Of a stretch of 64,000 nt of DNA, positions 19,285 through 30,380 are shown one piece after another. Origin of the DNA: Candidatus Methylacidiphilales bacterium. Lineage in GTDB: Bacteria > Verrucomicrobiota > Verrucomicrobiia > Methylacidiphilales > CAZTYG01. Position numbers and translations under genes: made by a program. The stretch is taken from assembly GCA_033875315.1 (NCBI GenBank), contig JANRJG010000009.1, positions 1-64,000 of the forward strand. The letters run 5' to 3'. Position 1 is the first letter of the stretch; every line of letters starts with the position of its first letter. The notes beneath the pieces are model-generated. The model was given only the letters and a program-made list of their open reading frames with translations. It did no database searches and had not been told where the DNA came from.

Positions 19285-20003
19285 GCGGGCTCCTGCCAGC
19301 GTTCTTGGGCCGTACGGGGTTCCAGACCCGGGTGGTAATCCGGTTGCTGCCGTAGCAACGTGTGCAGCGCGAACCAGGCGTCGCGAAGTCGCCCGTTCAA
19401 GTCCTCCCGCGCCGCCGCCGCATCCTTCGCGGGATCCAGACGCAGCTCCTCGCCGAAAGCCACCAACACTCGCGGACGTCTCCACAAACTCCACCATCGG
19501 TAAATCTGGTCGGTGCCCAGGATGACAGCCGGTCTCACCCCCACCCCGGCCATCTGGGCCAGGCTGGCCACACCCGCCGGCAGGGGCGCCCCCCCGAGGA
19601 CCGAGGCAGCCCCGGAACGGATCCCCCCCTCGGGAAAAACAAAAACAATCCGGCCCGCCCTCAACCGCCGCACCGCCGTCCGCACCGCGCTTGTGTCCTG
19701 ACGGTCGCGCGAAACCGGGAAGGCATCGCAGACATGCGTCAACACCCAGGCCGGAAGCGGGTGGGCAAAGAGCTCCCGCATGGCCATGAAATCCACCTTG
19801 CGCCGGGTGCAAACCCCGGCCACCGGGGGATCGAAGTGGCTGATGTGGTTACAAGCGATCAGATAGGGTCCGGCAGGCAGGCGGACCTCGGTGCAAACCC
19901 GCACCCGGGCCACGAGGCCGAAAACCAGCCAACAAACCGTTCGCGCCGCCCACCAAGACCAGGAGTCCCGAGTGGTCGGATGAGAAAGCAACGCGGCAGC
20001 CAT
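19281..20003 (-). CDS. plsC: 1-acyl-sn-glycerol-3-phosphate acyltransferase family protein
   Basis: A 240-residue acyltransferase. Motif I is NHISHFD (H-x4-D), motif III VFPEGGIRSG, and an N-terminal hydrophobic region precedes them. Such enzymes make phosphatidic acid from lysophosphatidic acid, though paralogues acylate other lipids. It is translationally coupled to the downstream hydrolase and preceded by an FGGY kinase gene 24 bases upstream. With several PlsC homologues usual per genome, the precise acceptor is unsure. Confidence 0.85.
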   Translation of the reverse strand: MAAALLSHPTTRDSWSWWAARTVCWLVFGLVARVRVCTEVRLPAGPYLIACNHISHFDPPVAGVCTRRKVDFMAMRELFAHPLPAWVLTHVCDAFPVSRDRQDTSAVRTAVRRLRAGRIVFVFPEGGIRSGAASVLGGAPLPAGVASLAQMAGVGVRPAVILGTDQIYRWWSLWRRPRVLVAFGEELRLDPAKDAAAAREDLNGRLRDAWFALHTLLRQQPDYHPGLEPRTAQERWQEPA

Positions 20004-20027
20004 ACACTCCCAGGCAACTCCACCGGC

Positions 20028-21347
20028 TCAGACCCGTTCCCGGGGTTCGATCGAACCGAGGCCACGCATGGTGGCGTCGGTCACGGCACGGTAACGCCAT
20101 TGGCCCGGCCAGTCCCGGTGGAGGATTTTGTCCAGCCGGTCCGCCCCCCCGGAAACCATCACCACCGGCTGCAGGGACGTTCCCGTGGCCTGGAGCAGGG
20201 GCAGGCGCTCGGCACTGGCGGCGATCAATCCCTCGATGACGGCGGAGAGCAAATGACCCCGCTGGGTCGCCAGCGTGATGCCATTGAACCGCCCCTGTCT
20301 TTGTTCGATCTGGGTGCGTTCCCCGGCCATGTAGGGTTCGAAGGTGACGCCTGCCGCCGCCTTGGGACCCACCCTGGCCAGCCGGTGCACCTCGGCCTGA
20401 AATTCCGCCAGCGGCATTTCCCGGAAAAACTGGTCCCGCACCCAATAAATGGAGGAAGCCGCCGCCGCCAGCGTGCTGACGGAAAGCCAGCGCCTGCCGA
20501 TCCCCAGGGCCCGCGTCAACAGACGCTCGTGCGGGCGGGGCCGCTCGGTGCAGAGCGCCAACACATCGGTGGAACCCACGACGTTGAACAGGCGGCCGTG
20601 TTCGGCCCCGGCGTGGATCATGCCCGCACTCCCGTCCATGAGACCGGTCATGACGGGTGTGCCTTCCTTCAACCCAAATCGTGCCGCACCCGCGGCGTGA
20701 ACCCGCCCGGCGATGACATCGGAATCCAGCACTTCGGGAAGAAGTCGGGAGTCCACCCCGAGGTTGTGACAAAGCTCCTCACTCCATCCGCCGAGTTTGA
20801 GGGTTTCGTAGAGTCCGCTGAACGAGGCATTGGAAGGATCAATGACCCGCGCCCCGGTCAGGTGGAGGTGCAGGAAGGTATTCAAATGGCCGATGGTGGC
20901 CGCCTTGCGCAGACGGGCCGGCTCGTGTTTCAGGTACCAGGCCCAGGTGGTCGAACTGATGCCCCCGGGGAAAGGGCGGCATCCGCACAGCTCCAGATGC
21001 CGCTTTTTGCCCAAACGAGATTCCAATTCCACGGCCTCGGCCACACTCCGACGGTCCTGGTGGGTCACCATCGGCGTCAGGGCGCGTCCGGTACGATCCA
21101 TCGCCACCCAGGCCGGACACATCACCGCCAGGTTGATGGTCTCCACCTTGCGCACCCCGGAGCCGAGGGAACGGATGGCCTGCGCCACTGCGGCGAGCAG
21201 GGCCTCGGGATCGACTTCGACCCGCGATCCATGGCAACGCGAAGGGAAAAATGCCCGCGGCGATTCGCGCAAAAGGGTTTTGCCCCTCAGGATTCCAGCA
21301 ATCACCGATGACGAACCAATATCCAAGCCGAGCATCGAACCGCGCAT
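20028..21347 (-). CDS. FGGY-family carbohydrate kinase
   Basis: A 439-residue kinase with the actin-like ATPase fold. Phosphate 1 motif is MLGLDIGSSSVIAGIL. Other markers are MVTHQDRRS (substrate region), GLMDGSAGMIHAGAE and the adenosine loop VVMVSGGADRL. Family members phosphorylate xylulose, glycerol, gluconate, ribulose and similar; the sequence does not reveal which. No sugar transporter or isomerase is adjacent. The start is ambiguous among TTG 21371, ATG 21347 and ATG 21335; the second was taken. Confidence 0.83.
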   Translation of the reverse strand: MRGSMLGLDIGSSSVIAGILRGKTLLRESPRAFFPSRCHGSRVEVDPEALLAAVAQAIRSLGSGVRKVETINLAVMCPAWVAMDRTGRALTPMVTHQDRRSVAEAVELESRLGKKRHLELCGCRPFPGGISSTTWAWYLKHEPARLRKAATIGHLNTFLHLHLTGARVIDPSNASFSGLYETLKLGGWSEELCHNLGVDSRLLPEVLDSDVIAGRVHAAGAARFGLKEGTPVMTGLMDGSAGMIHAGAEHGRLFNVVGSTDVLALCTERPRPHERLLTRALGIGRRWLSVSTLAAAASSIYWVRDQFFREMPLAEFQAEVHRLARVGPKAAAGVTFEPYMAGERTQIEQRQGRFNGITLATQRGHLLSAVIEGLIAASAERLPLLQATGTSLQPVVMVSGGADRLDKILHRDWPGQWRYRAVTDATMRGLGSIEPRERV

Positions 21348-21505
21348 GATAAGCAAGCTACCCCGTCCCAAGGTTCGCTGGCAACGAACAACTTATACCA
21401 TCCCGGCATCGCTCTTCGCCGACAGGGCCCAGGCTGCGGTAAAAATCGCCCCGTCCGCGTCTTTCCGTTGAAGACCGCGCCCGGGTTGGCTATGGTCCCC
21501 CCTCC

Positions 21506-22393
<888 letters not shown>

Positions 22394-22398
22394 ATCCC

Positions 22399-24645
22399 AT
22401 GGAATCCAACCAGTCCATCCACCAGATCACCCGCAAGAGCGGCTCCAATCTCGCCCTCTCCTTCGTTTCCCTCCCCCGGGAAAAGAAGGAGGCGATGTCG
22501 GTCTTTTACGCCTTCTGCCGCCTGGTCGACGACATCTCCGATGACAAAACGCGCCCGGTGTCGGTGAAACAAGCCGAACTGGAGCAATGGCGGGAGGAAA
22601 TCCGTGCCTGCTACAAGGGCCAGCCCGCCACCGCGCACGGACGCGAACTCCAAAACATCATTCGCGCCCACCTCATCCCGCCGCAGCCCTTCCTCGACAT
22701 CATCGACGGCGTGGAAATGGACCTGACCCTGAACCGCTACCGGACATTCGCCGAGCTCCACGAATACTGCTACCGGGTGGCTTCGGCCGTCGGTCTCGTC
22801 TCGATTGAAATCTTCGGCTACACCCGCCCGGCGGCCAAGGAATACGCCGTGGCCCTCGGCCTGGCCTTCCAGTTGACCAACATCCTGCGCGACGTCCGCT
22901 ACGACCTGGTGACCTACGGGCGCATTTACCTCCCACTGGAGGAAATGGAGGCCTGTGGCGTTGTCGAGGCAGACCTGCTCTCGACCGAGCCGCACGCGGG
23001 CCGGACCCGTCTCTACCGGATGCAGTATTACCGGGCCCAGCATTTTTTCCACAAGGCCGCCCGGTTGCTTCCGCCGGAGGACAAGAAATCATTCATCGCC
23101 GCCGAGCTGATGACCGAGGTCTACCACCGCCTCCTGGCCAAGATCCGGGCCGCCGGGTTCCCGAATCCCGAAAAACCCATCCGCCTGAACAAATGGGAAA
23201 AGATCCTTGCCGTACAACATGCCCGCAACCACGGGGCCCGGGTCAACCGGACCGGGCTCGTCCCCCCACGGAAAGTCACGGTTTGGGGCGCCGGTTTCGC
23301 CGGCCTGAACGCCGCCCTCCAGGCCGGTCTCCACGGCCACATCCCCGAAGTGCTGGAAAGCAAGAGCTACGCCGGGGGACGCGCCCACAGCTTCAGCGAC
23401 GCCCGCAGCGGCACCATCCTCGACAACGGCCAGCACATCTTCATGGGGTGTTACCCCAGTTGCCTCGAACTCTTCGATCTCCTCGGCGTTACGCACAAAC
23501 TCGACCGCCAGGATGCCATCGAAGTTCCCTACCTTTCCGCCAACGGTGCCTCCGTCCTCAAGGCTTCCGCCGCCCCGGCCCCCTTCCATCTCCTATCCGC
23601 CCTTTGGAACTTCAAGGAGTTTTCCGCCCGCGACCGCCTGGCCGTCCTCGGCATGGGCCTGCGACTGCGCTTCGGCGGAGGTGCCGGTGACGCGGAAACC
23701 GTCGACCACTGGCTCAACCGGCTCGGCCAGTCCCCCGGCGCCATCCGCGCGCTTTGGGAACCCCTCTGCATCGCCGCCCTCAACGAACCCATCGCCAGTG
23801 CCTCCGCGCCTCTCTTCGAGACCGTCCTGCGACGATCGATCTTCGGCAACCGATCTGCCTCCAGCATCTACATCAGCCGGGTGGGTTTGAGTGACCTGTT
23901 GCTTCCAGAGGCCAGAATCTTCCTCGAATCCATCGGGGGTTCGCTCCATTTGGGCGAGGGTGTGCAAAGCGTGCGTTTTGAAGGGCGGCAGGTGGCCTCT
24001 GTCACAACGACACGTGGAAGGGAAATCACCGGGAGCGTCCACATCAGCGCCCTGCCTTGGTCGGCCCTGCGGGCCCTGTTGCCCGAATCCGGTCCCGGCC
24101 CCGCACAATTGGCCGGCCGCATCGCCGCAATCGAGGGCGCCCCGATCATCGCCGTCCATTTGTTCACCGACCGCCAGTTGATCAACCAACCCTTCGTTGG
24201 CTTCCTCGATTCCCCCCTGCACTGGATCTTCGACCGCAGCCATCAGGTGGATCCAGGAACGGCGGAAAAACTCAGCGGCCTTCCCGGGGCCGAAGGACGC
24301 CCGGTGGACACGGTCTTCCTATCCTCGGTCGTCATCAGTGCGGCCTACGAACTCGCCGCCCTCCCGACCCCGGAATTCCTCCTGCGGATGCGCGCGGAAT
24401 TGGAACGGTTGATCCCGGAGGCACGCGGGATGCGCCTGCTCCATCACGTGGTCTACAAATCCAAGGATGCCACCTTCGCCGCGCGACCGGGTGTGGCTTC
24501 CGCCCGACCGGGTCCAACCACCGATTGGGAAAACCTTTTCCTGGCAGGGGATTGGACGGATACCGGCCTGCCCGCCACGCTCGAGGGCGCCGCTTGGAGC
24601 GGAAAAACCGCCGCCCGCTCGATCGACCCGGCGATCTCTCAGTAG
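22399..24645 (+). CDS. hpnD-hpnE: HpnD-HpnE fusion: presqualene diphosphate synthase plus hydroxysqualene dehydroxylase
   Basis: A single uninterrupted 748-residue frame. Residues 1-275 form HpnD: AFCRLVDDISDDKTR and QLTNILRDVRYDL are its two Asp-rich motifs, making presqualene diphosphate from two farnesyl diphosphates. After a linker of about 15 residues, residues 290-748 form HpnE, a flavin amine-oxidase-like protein with the FAD-binding VWGAGFAGLNAAL, the typical LDNGQHIFMGCYPS, and a C-terminal LFLAGDWTDTGLPATLEG. The two enzymes are usually separate neighbouring genes. The start at ATG 22399 avoids overlap with hpnC. The stop overlaps the convergent FKBP gene by 7 bases. Confidence 0.93.
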   Translation: MESNQSIHQITRKSGSNLALSFVSLPREKKEAMSVFYAFCRLVDDISDDKTRPVSVKQAELEQWREEIRACYKGQPATAHGRELQNIIRAHLIPPQPFLDIIDGVEMDLTLNRYRTFAELHEYCYRVASAVGLVSIEIFGYTRPAAKEYAVALGLAFQLTNILRDVRYDLVTYGRIYLPLEEMEACGVVEADLLSTEPHAGRTRLYRMQYYRAQHFFHKAARLLPPEDKKSFIAAELMTEVYHRLLAKIRAAGFPNPEKPIRLNKWEKILAVQHARNHGARVNRTGLVPPRKVTVWGAGFAGLNAALQAGLHGHIPEVLESKSYAGGRAHSFSDARSGTILDNGQHIFMGCYPSCLELFDLLGVTHKLDRQDAIEVPYLSANGASVLKASAAPAPFHLLSALWNFKEFSARDRLAVLGMGLRLRFGGGAGDAETVDHWLNRLGQSPGAIRALWEPLCIAALNEPIASASAPLFETVLRRSIFGNRSASSIYISRVGLSDLLLPEARIFLESIGGSLHLGEGVQSVRFEGRQVASVTTTRGREITGSVHISALPWSALRALLPESGPGPAQLAGRIAAIEGAPIIAVHLFTDRQLINQPFVGFLDSPLHWIFDRSHQVDPGTAEKLSGLPGAEGRPVDTVFLSSVVISAAYELAALPTPEFLLRMRAELERLIPEARGMRLLHHVVYKSKDATFAARPGVASARPGPTTDWENLFLAGDWTDTGLPATLEGAAWSGKTAARSIDPAISQ

Positions 24646-25130
24646 GCCGATCCGGGCGGAACCACAGGCTTGGCGATGTCGATCAATTCGATATCGAAAA
24701 TCAAGGTCGAAGCCGGGCCGATCGTCGGGGGTGAACCGCGCTCGCCGTAGGCCAGTCCCGGAGGAATGACGACCCGGAACTTCGAGCCGACCGGCATCAA
24801 CTGCAGGATTTCCGTCCATCCCTTGATGACCTGGGTCAGGCCGAAGGAGGCGGGCTCGCCGCGCTTGTAGGAACTGTCGAACTCGGTGCCATTGATCAGC
24901 GTTCCCCGGTAGTGGACCAGCACCTTGTCCGACTTCTTGGGCTTGGCTCCCTCCCCCAGGGTGAGGATTTCGTATTGCAGCCCGCTGGCGGTGGTCTTGA
25001 CCTCCTGGCGGCGGCCGTTTTCTTCCATGAAACGTTTGCCATCAACCATGTTCTGCAACCCCTCATCCAAGGCAAAGGCAGAGGAAACCAGGGAAAAAAG
25101 GAACAAGGGCAGGATCAGGCAACGGTTCAT
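24639..25130 (-). CDS. Periplasmic FKBP-type peptidyl-prolyl isomerase
   Basis: A 163-residue protein with a signal peptide (MNRCLILPLFLFSLVSSAFA) and a C-terminal FKBP domain: SGLQYEILTLGEG, VLVHYRGTLINGTEFDSSYK, VIKGWTEILQLMPVGSK, PPGLAYGERG and LIFDIELIDI. Such FkpA/Mip-like proteins help fold periplasmic and outer-membrane proteins. The N-terminal helical part is short (about 35 residues). The start at 25130 was chosen for the signal peptide. Confidence 0.93.
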   Translation of the reverse strand: MNRCLILPLFLFSLVSSAFALDEGLQNMVDGKRFMEENGRRQEVKTTASGLQYEILTLGEGAKPKKSDKVLVHYRGTLINGTEFDSSYKRGEPASFGLTQVIKGWTEILQLMPVGSKFRVVIPPGLAYGERGSPPTIGPASTLIFDIELIDIAKPVVPPGSAY

Positions 25131-25186
25131 GAAATGATCTTGGCGGACCCTGCCGCGAACGGAAGGCAAAAAAACATCCACCACGA

Positions 25187-25615
25187 TCACAGCTCGCGCC
25201 AGCCAACCACCTTGCCTTCGCGGAACATGACCTCGAAGGCATCGACCAAGTAGGTGTCGGTGATGGGTGTATAAACATCCCGGATGCAACGCCGTCCGTT
25301 GACAAAAACCACCTGGGGCGTGAAGGCAGGCACCACCCGCGACTCCAACCGGCTGTAAATCCAGGAAACTTCCTCCTTGCCGTCACGCTGGCCCCGGGTC
25401 CGGCGGCTGGGGTGGCCCATGGCCACGTAGACGGCATCCTCGTCCAATCCCTCGCGGATCTTGCCCTTCAGCACCAGACGCTGGTCGTCCTGGCTGAGTT
25501 TTTCGAACGAACTTGCGCGTTCCTGGGAACGGGACTGGGGCGTCGAACAACCGGTGCCCAAGAGCAGAAAAGCGCCCAGAACCAGCAACCCGGCACACCA
25601 CGCTGAACGGTTCAT
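25187..25615 (-). CDS. Lipoprotein, BamE/SmpA-like fold possible
   Basis: A 142-residue lipoprotein. The signal peptide ends in the lipobox LGTGC (Cys at about 23). The mature part has GKIREGLDEDAVYVAMGHPS followed by EEVSWIYSRLES, a pattern seen in small BamE/SmpA-like domains, where an initial helix pair is followed by strands. That relation is an inference. It is 56 bases upstream of the FKBP gene on the same strand, so a shared envelope role is plausible. Confidence 0.68.
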   Translation of the reverse strand: MNRSAWCAGLLVLGAFLLLGTGCSTPQSRSQERASSFEKLSQDDQRLVLKGKIREGLDEDAVYVAMGHPSRRTRGQRDGKEEVSWIYSRLESRVVPAFTPQVVFVNGRRCIRDVYTPITDTYLVDAFEVMFREGKVVGWREL

Positions 25616-25733
25616 CAGAAAGCCCGTTGTCAACCGGCTCGCATCTGGCACGGTTTTTTCTTTCACTGAAGACCGGAAGGTGGCCACATGATCAGTGAAG
25701 CGCACCCCCCGGCATTCATCAAGGAGCAATAGC

Positions 25734-28214
<2,481 letters not shown>

Positions 28215-28242
28215 AGTCCCCTACTCCGTACTCTTTCGGGAT

Positions 28243-29694
28243 TCAGCGCACCCGTTGCGCGCGCGGGACGATTTCCAGCAACACGCGCACGCTGCGTCCG
28301 CTGCCCTGGTTGGCCGGCTCTATGGAAGCGGGGATGTTCAGCGGTTGGGCGGCGATGTTGACCGGCCCCGGCGCGGTGACCGCGCTCAGGTCGATGGGAA
28401 GTGTGAGCAGCCGGTCGGTCGCCTTCCACGTGCGGTCGCGCACCACGGCCTGGAGGACATTCGGCTGGACGCTGATCGACGCCACACCCCATTCCTTCGA
28501 CAGACCGGTGACGGGACCGGGCTCAATCGAAATGTCCAGCATGCGCGAGCGTTCGAGAACAAAATTCAACCGCGGCGGGTCGATCCGTTCGACCGCCATT
28601 TCCTTGGGCAGCCCGGTGACCATTTCCGGGGAAAGATTGAGCGAGACCGCACCGGGGGCCGTGCGGCTCAGGTCGACGTTCACCGTGAGGTTGCGCGGGA
28701 TGGGGATGTTGCGCGGGCTGCGCAGTTGCAGGATGCAGCTTTGCACCGCCAGACCATCGACGTAATACTCCTTCGGCACCTCGACGAATTGGATCCGCGC
28801 TTCCGCGCCGGTCAGCACCGGGGTTTCGACGAGGTACTTGTCGCGCAGGTTCTGCACGACAAACGATCCGGAAATGGACAGGACCAGCGCGGTCAGCCAA
28901 AGAATGGCCGACCAGGCCACCGCCCGGCGTTCGTGGACGCGTTCGCGCCGCATGCCGAGGATGTTGATCAGGTGTTCTTCCAGCCCTTCCTGGGTCAGCG
29001 GGGAAAGTTCCCGCAGATTGCCCTCGCGTGCGTGGGAGACCGTCCCGCGTTCCTCGGAAACCACCAGGACGTCGGCATCGGCCCGCTCTGACAAACCAAG
29101 TGCGGCCAGGTGCCGCGTGCCCAGCTTGGCCTCGGCTCCCTCGGCGGAAGCCAGCGGCAGCACCGCCCCGATGCGAACGATGCGGTTGTTGCGCAAGACG
29201 GCGGCCCCGTCGTGGCGGGGACAGTTGGGATCGAATATCGAGCGCAAGAGTGAGCGTTTGATCGAGCAGTCCACTTCCTCCCCGCCGCTGATGAGATTCT
29301 CCGCGTCCTGCAGGCCGGGAAAGACCAGGATCGCCCCCTTGCGCTCGCTGGCCAGTTGCTCCAGCGCGCTGGCGACTTCCGACAGTGTTTCCTCCGACTG
29401 CATGACCCGTCCGCGGAAGAGATTGCCGCGGATGGCCGTCTGGTAAACGCGGGACAACTCGGGCAGGAAGGAAAGGAAGATGATGATCGTGGCCGGGACG
29501 ATCAACAGCAGCACCAGCAGGCCGGCCAGGGGCAGTTGCAGGAAGTTGATCAGGAACACCGCACCGACGATCAGGAACAGCGTGATGATCAGCCGGAGCA
29601 AACGCGGAAAGGCCCAGAGCCAACCCAGGATGATCCGCAGGGTGACCAGGCAAAGCGCGATATCGGCGAGATGAATCCAGAAACGGGAAAACAT
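28243..29694 (-). CDS. cdaA: Diadenylate cyclase CdaA fused to YbbR (CdaR-like) domains
   Basis: A 483-residue protein. Residues 1-75 hold three membrane helices as in CdaA. Residues 100-225 form the DAC domain making c-di-AMP from ATP, with PRHDGAAVL (DGA at 162-164), LGTRHLAALGLSE, and VVSEERGTVS. The usual GTRHR reads GTRHL here. A fourth helix (about 260-280) leads to a periplasmic part with YbbR-like repeats, for example TVNVDLSRTAPGAVSLNLSP and TLPIDLSAVTAPGPVNI. In Firmicutes CdaA and its regulator CdaR are separate neighbours. The start was set at 29694 to match CdaA N-termini. Confidence 0.88.
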   Translation of the reverse strand: MFSRFWIHLADIALCLVTLRIILGWLWAFPRLLRLIITLFLIVGAVFLINFLQLPLAGLLVLLLIVPATIIIFLSFLPELSRVYQTAIRGNLFRGRVMQSEETLSEVASALEQLASERKGAILVFPGLQDAENLISGGEEVDCSIKRSLLRSIFDPNCPRHDGAAVLRNNRIVRIGAVLPLASAEGAEAKLGTRHLAALGLSERADADVLVVSEERGTVSHAREGNLRELSPLTQEGLEEHLINILGMRRERVHERRAVAWSAILWLTALVLSISGSFVVQNLRDKYLVETPVLTGAEARIQFVEVPKEYYVDGLAVQSCILQLRSPRNIPIPRNLTVNVDLSRTAPGAVSLNLSPEMVTGLPKEMAVERIDPPRLNFVLERSRMLDISIEPGPVTGLSKEWGVASISVQPNVLQAVVRDRTWKATDRLLTLPIDLSAVTAPGPVNIAAQPLNIPASIEPANQGSGRSVRVLLEIVPRAQRVR

Positions 29695-29788
29695 GGCGGC
29701 TATGGGCGCAGGTGGAATGACGGTACGGAAGAAGGCTGCAAATTCATGGCGCACAGGTCAATGGCCGAGCTCCGCATATTTTTACCGG

Positions 29789-30313
29789 TCAAATCAGCCC
29801 CCGGTCGCGCAGATCGCGCAGATTTCCTTCCCCCGAGGACTGCACCAGGTCGAACATGAATTTGAGCAGGCAAACCTCCCACCCTTCCTCGATTCCCGTG
29901 ATGACCGCCGCCAGGGGGTCCTGGCGAGCCTTCACCTCATCGCGCACCCGTCCCGCCACCGGACCCATCGCCTCGTGGACTTCGTAGCCGCGGATATCGG
30001 CCTTGCGGATGCGGAAGCCGTACTTGAGGACGGCGAATCGTTGCGCGTTCTGGTTGACCATTTCGGCGAACCGCCCGGCCTCCGGCCCGAATCCCTCCAG
30101 CAGCAACTTGGCGATGTTCTCCGGGGAAATGATTTGCGGACGTTCGGCCACAATCGACCCCTCGCGCACGTGCGCAACATCGACCCGGTCCATGTCCTCG
30201 GTGATGAGGAAGTAATTCAGAACAGAGGTGCCGAACGTTTCGAGCCGCTTTTCCGGGGGCAGGATCACCTTGGTGTTCTCCAGGGCGTATTGGAAGTCAT
30301 CGGAGGAAAACAT
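29789..30313 (-). CDS. Conserved-looking protein of unknown function
   Basis: A 174-residue soluble protein with no family I recognise. It begins MFSSDDFQYALENTKVILPP and has acidic and basic alternation throughout, no signal peptide and no membrane segment. The middle, LEGFGPEAGRFAEMVNQNAQ, is helical. The frame has normal GC-rich codon use for this genome. It lies between ptsI (67 bases upstream) and cdaA-ybbR (94 bases downstream) on the same strand, so a role linked to c-di-AMP or PTS signalling is possible but unproven. Confidence 0.7.
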   Translation of the reverse strand: MFSSDDFQYALENTKVILPPEKRLETFGTSVLNYFLITEDMDRVDVAHVREGSIVAERPQIISPENIAKLLLEGFGPEAGRFAEMVNQNAQRFAVLKYGFRIRKADIRGYEVHEAMGPVAGRVRDEVKARQDPLAAVITGIEEGWEVCLLKFMFDLVQSSGEGNLRDLRDRGLI

Positions 30314-30380
30314 GGTGCACCTTCAGCCTAGCGTCCGGTGAAGAAAGTCAAACCGCAACTCGGCGGCGAACGCGCAAAGG

